Shown: one piece after another, positions 14,671-15,675 of the stretch
Layout of the letters: the number at the start of each line of letters is the position of its first letter
Numbering within the stretch: the stretch's first letter is position 1
Origin: DATNIB01 sp035604685
Lineage (GTDB): Bacteria; Actinomycetota; Acidimicrobiia; Acidimicrobiales; RAAP-2
DNA: 15,675 nucleotides
Direction of reading: 5' to 3'
NCBI GenBank assembly: GCA_035604685.1
Contig: DATNIB010000008.1
Span: 1-15,675, forward strand
The notes under the pieces: model-generated
Database searches by the model: none
Seen by the model: the letters and a program-made list of their open reading frames with translations, nothing else
Told to the model about the DNA's origin: nothing
Made by a program: the position numbers and the translations under genes

Positions 14671-15675
14671 TCAGGGCATGGGCTGGTAGTCCGTCGACGG
14701 GTCGAGGGTGAAATGGCGCAGCGGTGAGCCGTCGGCTCCGAGCACGCGGATCTCTCGGCCAGCGACCAAGAGCACCACGCGCCACCCGGCATAGGGCCGG
14801 CCCACGCCGATGTGATGGAGTTGGCCCCGATAGCGCAGTGTCACCGTGCCGTTCTTGTTGACCTTGTCGTTGCGCACCCGATAGCCCGCCGCGTCGATCC
14901 GCGGACCACGAGGCTGGCTCTTCTCTCGGGCGGCGAAGGCCTCGGCCGGCGTGCGGCGACCGAGGCTGCGGTGAGGGCGGACGGTGTTGTAGTAGGAAAC
15001 GAAGCGGTTCAGTTGCCCTTGGAGCTGTTTCTTGGACGTGGCCGGTTCCTGTTTGGCCAAGTACTTCTTGACCGTTTGGTGGAATCGCTCCACCTTCCCG
15101 CAGGTCTGGGGATGGTAGGGCCGGGAGTGCTTCGATGCGATGCCCAGGCTGAGGAGTTCGGCCTCCATGTCGCCCACCCCACCCCCTTTGGACGCGGTGA
15201 AGATGGCGGCGTTGTCACTCAGGAACTTCTCCGGATAGCCCCATTGAGCTGCGCCTCGGTGCAGGGTGCGGACCACGTCGGGGGACCTCGTGAAGACAAA
15301 GACCCTGGAGGCCACGCACAGCCTTGAGTGGTCATCGATGATGTTCAACACCTCGAACACCACCCCGTCGGCCACTTCCACGTGGGTGACATCGGCCTGC
15401 CAGCATTCGTTGGGGAGCTCGGCCACAAAGCGGGTGTAGGAAGACTTCGGCCGTTTGTGGGGTTGGGGGGTGACAAAGCCCCGGGCCTTCAAGACCCGCC
15501 AGATGGTCGACACCGACGGCACCACGTCGTGGCGGCGGCGGAGATGGGTCCGGATCGTGTCGGCCCCGGCGTCGAAGCCCCGGTCGGTCAGCTCCTTGCG
15601 GATCGAGACGATCTCGTCCTCGTAGAGGTCGCCGCGGCGGGTCGGCGACCGATGCGGCCGCCGAGAGCGGGGCTC
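14671..15675 (-). CDS. IS481-family transposase (N-terminus beyond window edge)
   Basis: A DDE transposase. The frame is open to the right edge, so the true start lies outside; 335 codons are visible. Reading in, an N-terminal helix-turn-helix part (RKELTDRGFDAGADTIRTHL, then VSTIWRVLKARGFVTPQPHK) leads to the rve integrase core. The acidic triad is Asp at 15393-15391 (CWQADVTHV), Asp at 15216-15214 (FLSDNAAIF) and Glu at 15090-15088 (GKVERFHQT). Family signatures HPQTCGKVERFHQT and NTVRPHRSLGRRTPAEAF are followed by the C-terminal beta-rich domain ending DYQPMP. No frameshift or stop is seen in the visible part, so the element may be active. A GTG at 15525 could be read as a start but would cut off the helix-turn-helix, so it is rejected. 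Confidence 0.93.
   Translation of the reverse strand, partial: EPRSRRPHRSPTRRGDLYEDEIVSIRKELTDRGFDAGADTIRTHLRRRHDVVPSVSTIWRVLKARGFVTPQPHKRPKSSYTRFVAELPNECWQADVTHVEVADGVVFEVLNIIDDHSRLCVASRVFVFTRSPDVVRTLHRGAAQWGYPEKFLSDNAAIFTASKGGGVGDMEAELLSLGIASKHSRPYHPQTCGKVERFHQTVKKYLAKQEPATSKKQLQGQLNRFVSYYNTVRPHRSLGRRTPAEAFAAREKSQPRGPRIDAAGYRVRNDKVNKNGTVTLRYRGQLHHIGVGRPYAGWRVVLLVAGREIRVLGADGSPLRHFTLDPSTDYQPMP

Larger units (their letters stand above)
14617..15675 (-). mobile_element. IS481-family insertion sequence (one end present, other end outside window)
   Basis: The element includes the transposase gene (14671 to the window edge) and its downstream end. The outer boundary is placed near 14617, where TGTGGTGTCGCG begins, about five bases beyond the tRNA-Leu. 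This is an estimate, because the other terminal repeat is not in the window. The end region carries two 13-bp palindromic repeats, likely transposase binding sites. Target duplication cannot be checked here. Confidence 0.75.

Noticed and set aside
14528..15675. Integrative element or prophage attached at the tRNA-Leu
   Set aside because: The only mobility gene seen is an IS481-type DDE transposase; no tyrosine integrase and no repeated tRNA 3' end (att site) is visible in the window.

Overview
The window is GC-rich DNA from an actinobacterium. Support comes from dense coding with GTG/TTG starts, the conserved order pdtaR - polA - rpsA (also seen around Rv1626-Rv1630 in Mycobacterium tuberculosis), a DUF2510 membrane protein, and a four-domain ribosomal protein S1 with an acidic tail. 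A deep-branching class such as Acidimicrobiia is plausible, but that is inference. The sequence looks chromosomal, with one insertion sequence at the right edge.

Left part (1-3400). A truncated minus-strand gene (1-152) diverges from a plus-strand gene for an unusual cytochrome b (381-2264). The 228-bp gap between them carries a perfect 14-bp palindrome. The cytochrome b has the two b-heme histidine pairs, but it also has an extra N-terminal membrane segment. A domain of about 200 residues sits between the fifth core helix and the region where the quinol-site PEWY motif would be, and that motif is not recognisable. A DUF2510 single-pass membrane protein follows on the plus strand and meets the minus-strand block tail to tail at a small GC hairpin.

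Middle part (3396-14469). Eight genes run on the minus strand. In transcription order they are menC (menaquinone synthesis), a 97-residue helical protein, the response regulator/ANTAR antiterminator pdtaR, polA, rpsA, a GT39-type glycosyltransferase, a PIG-V-type mannosyltransferase, and a UDP-galactopyranose-mutase-like flavoprotein. Two junctions are four-base GTGA overlaps (97-aa protein/pdtaR and GT39/PIG-V), implying translational coupling. The information-processing genes form the conserved core. The last three genes look like an envelope-glycan module attached downstream of rpsA. The rpsA leader holds a candidate extended -10 promoter followed by two tandem hairpins.

Right part (14528-15675). 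A complete tRNA-Leu(CAA) lies on the plus strand. A few bases past its 3' end begins an IS481-family element. Its transposase gene runs off the window, and its end carries two near-identical 13-bp palindromic repeats spaced 22 bp apart.

Menaquinone made with MenC is a likely electron donor type for the cytochrome b, but the two genes are far apart and nothing else in the window links them. I see no CRISPR array, prophage or defence system. The most unusual item is the cytochrome b architecture.
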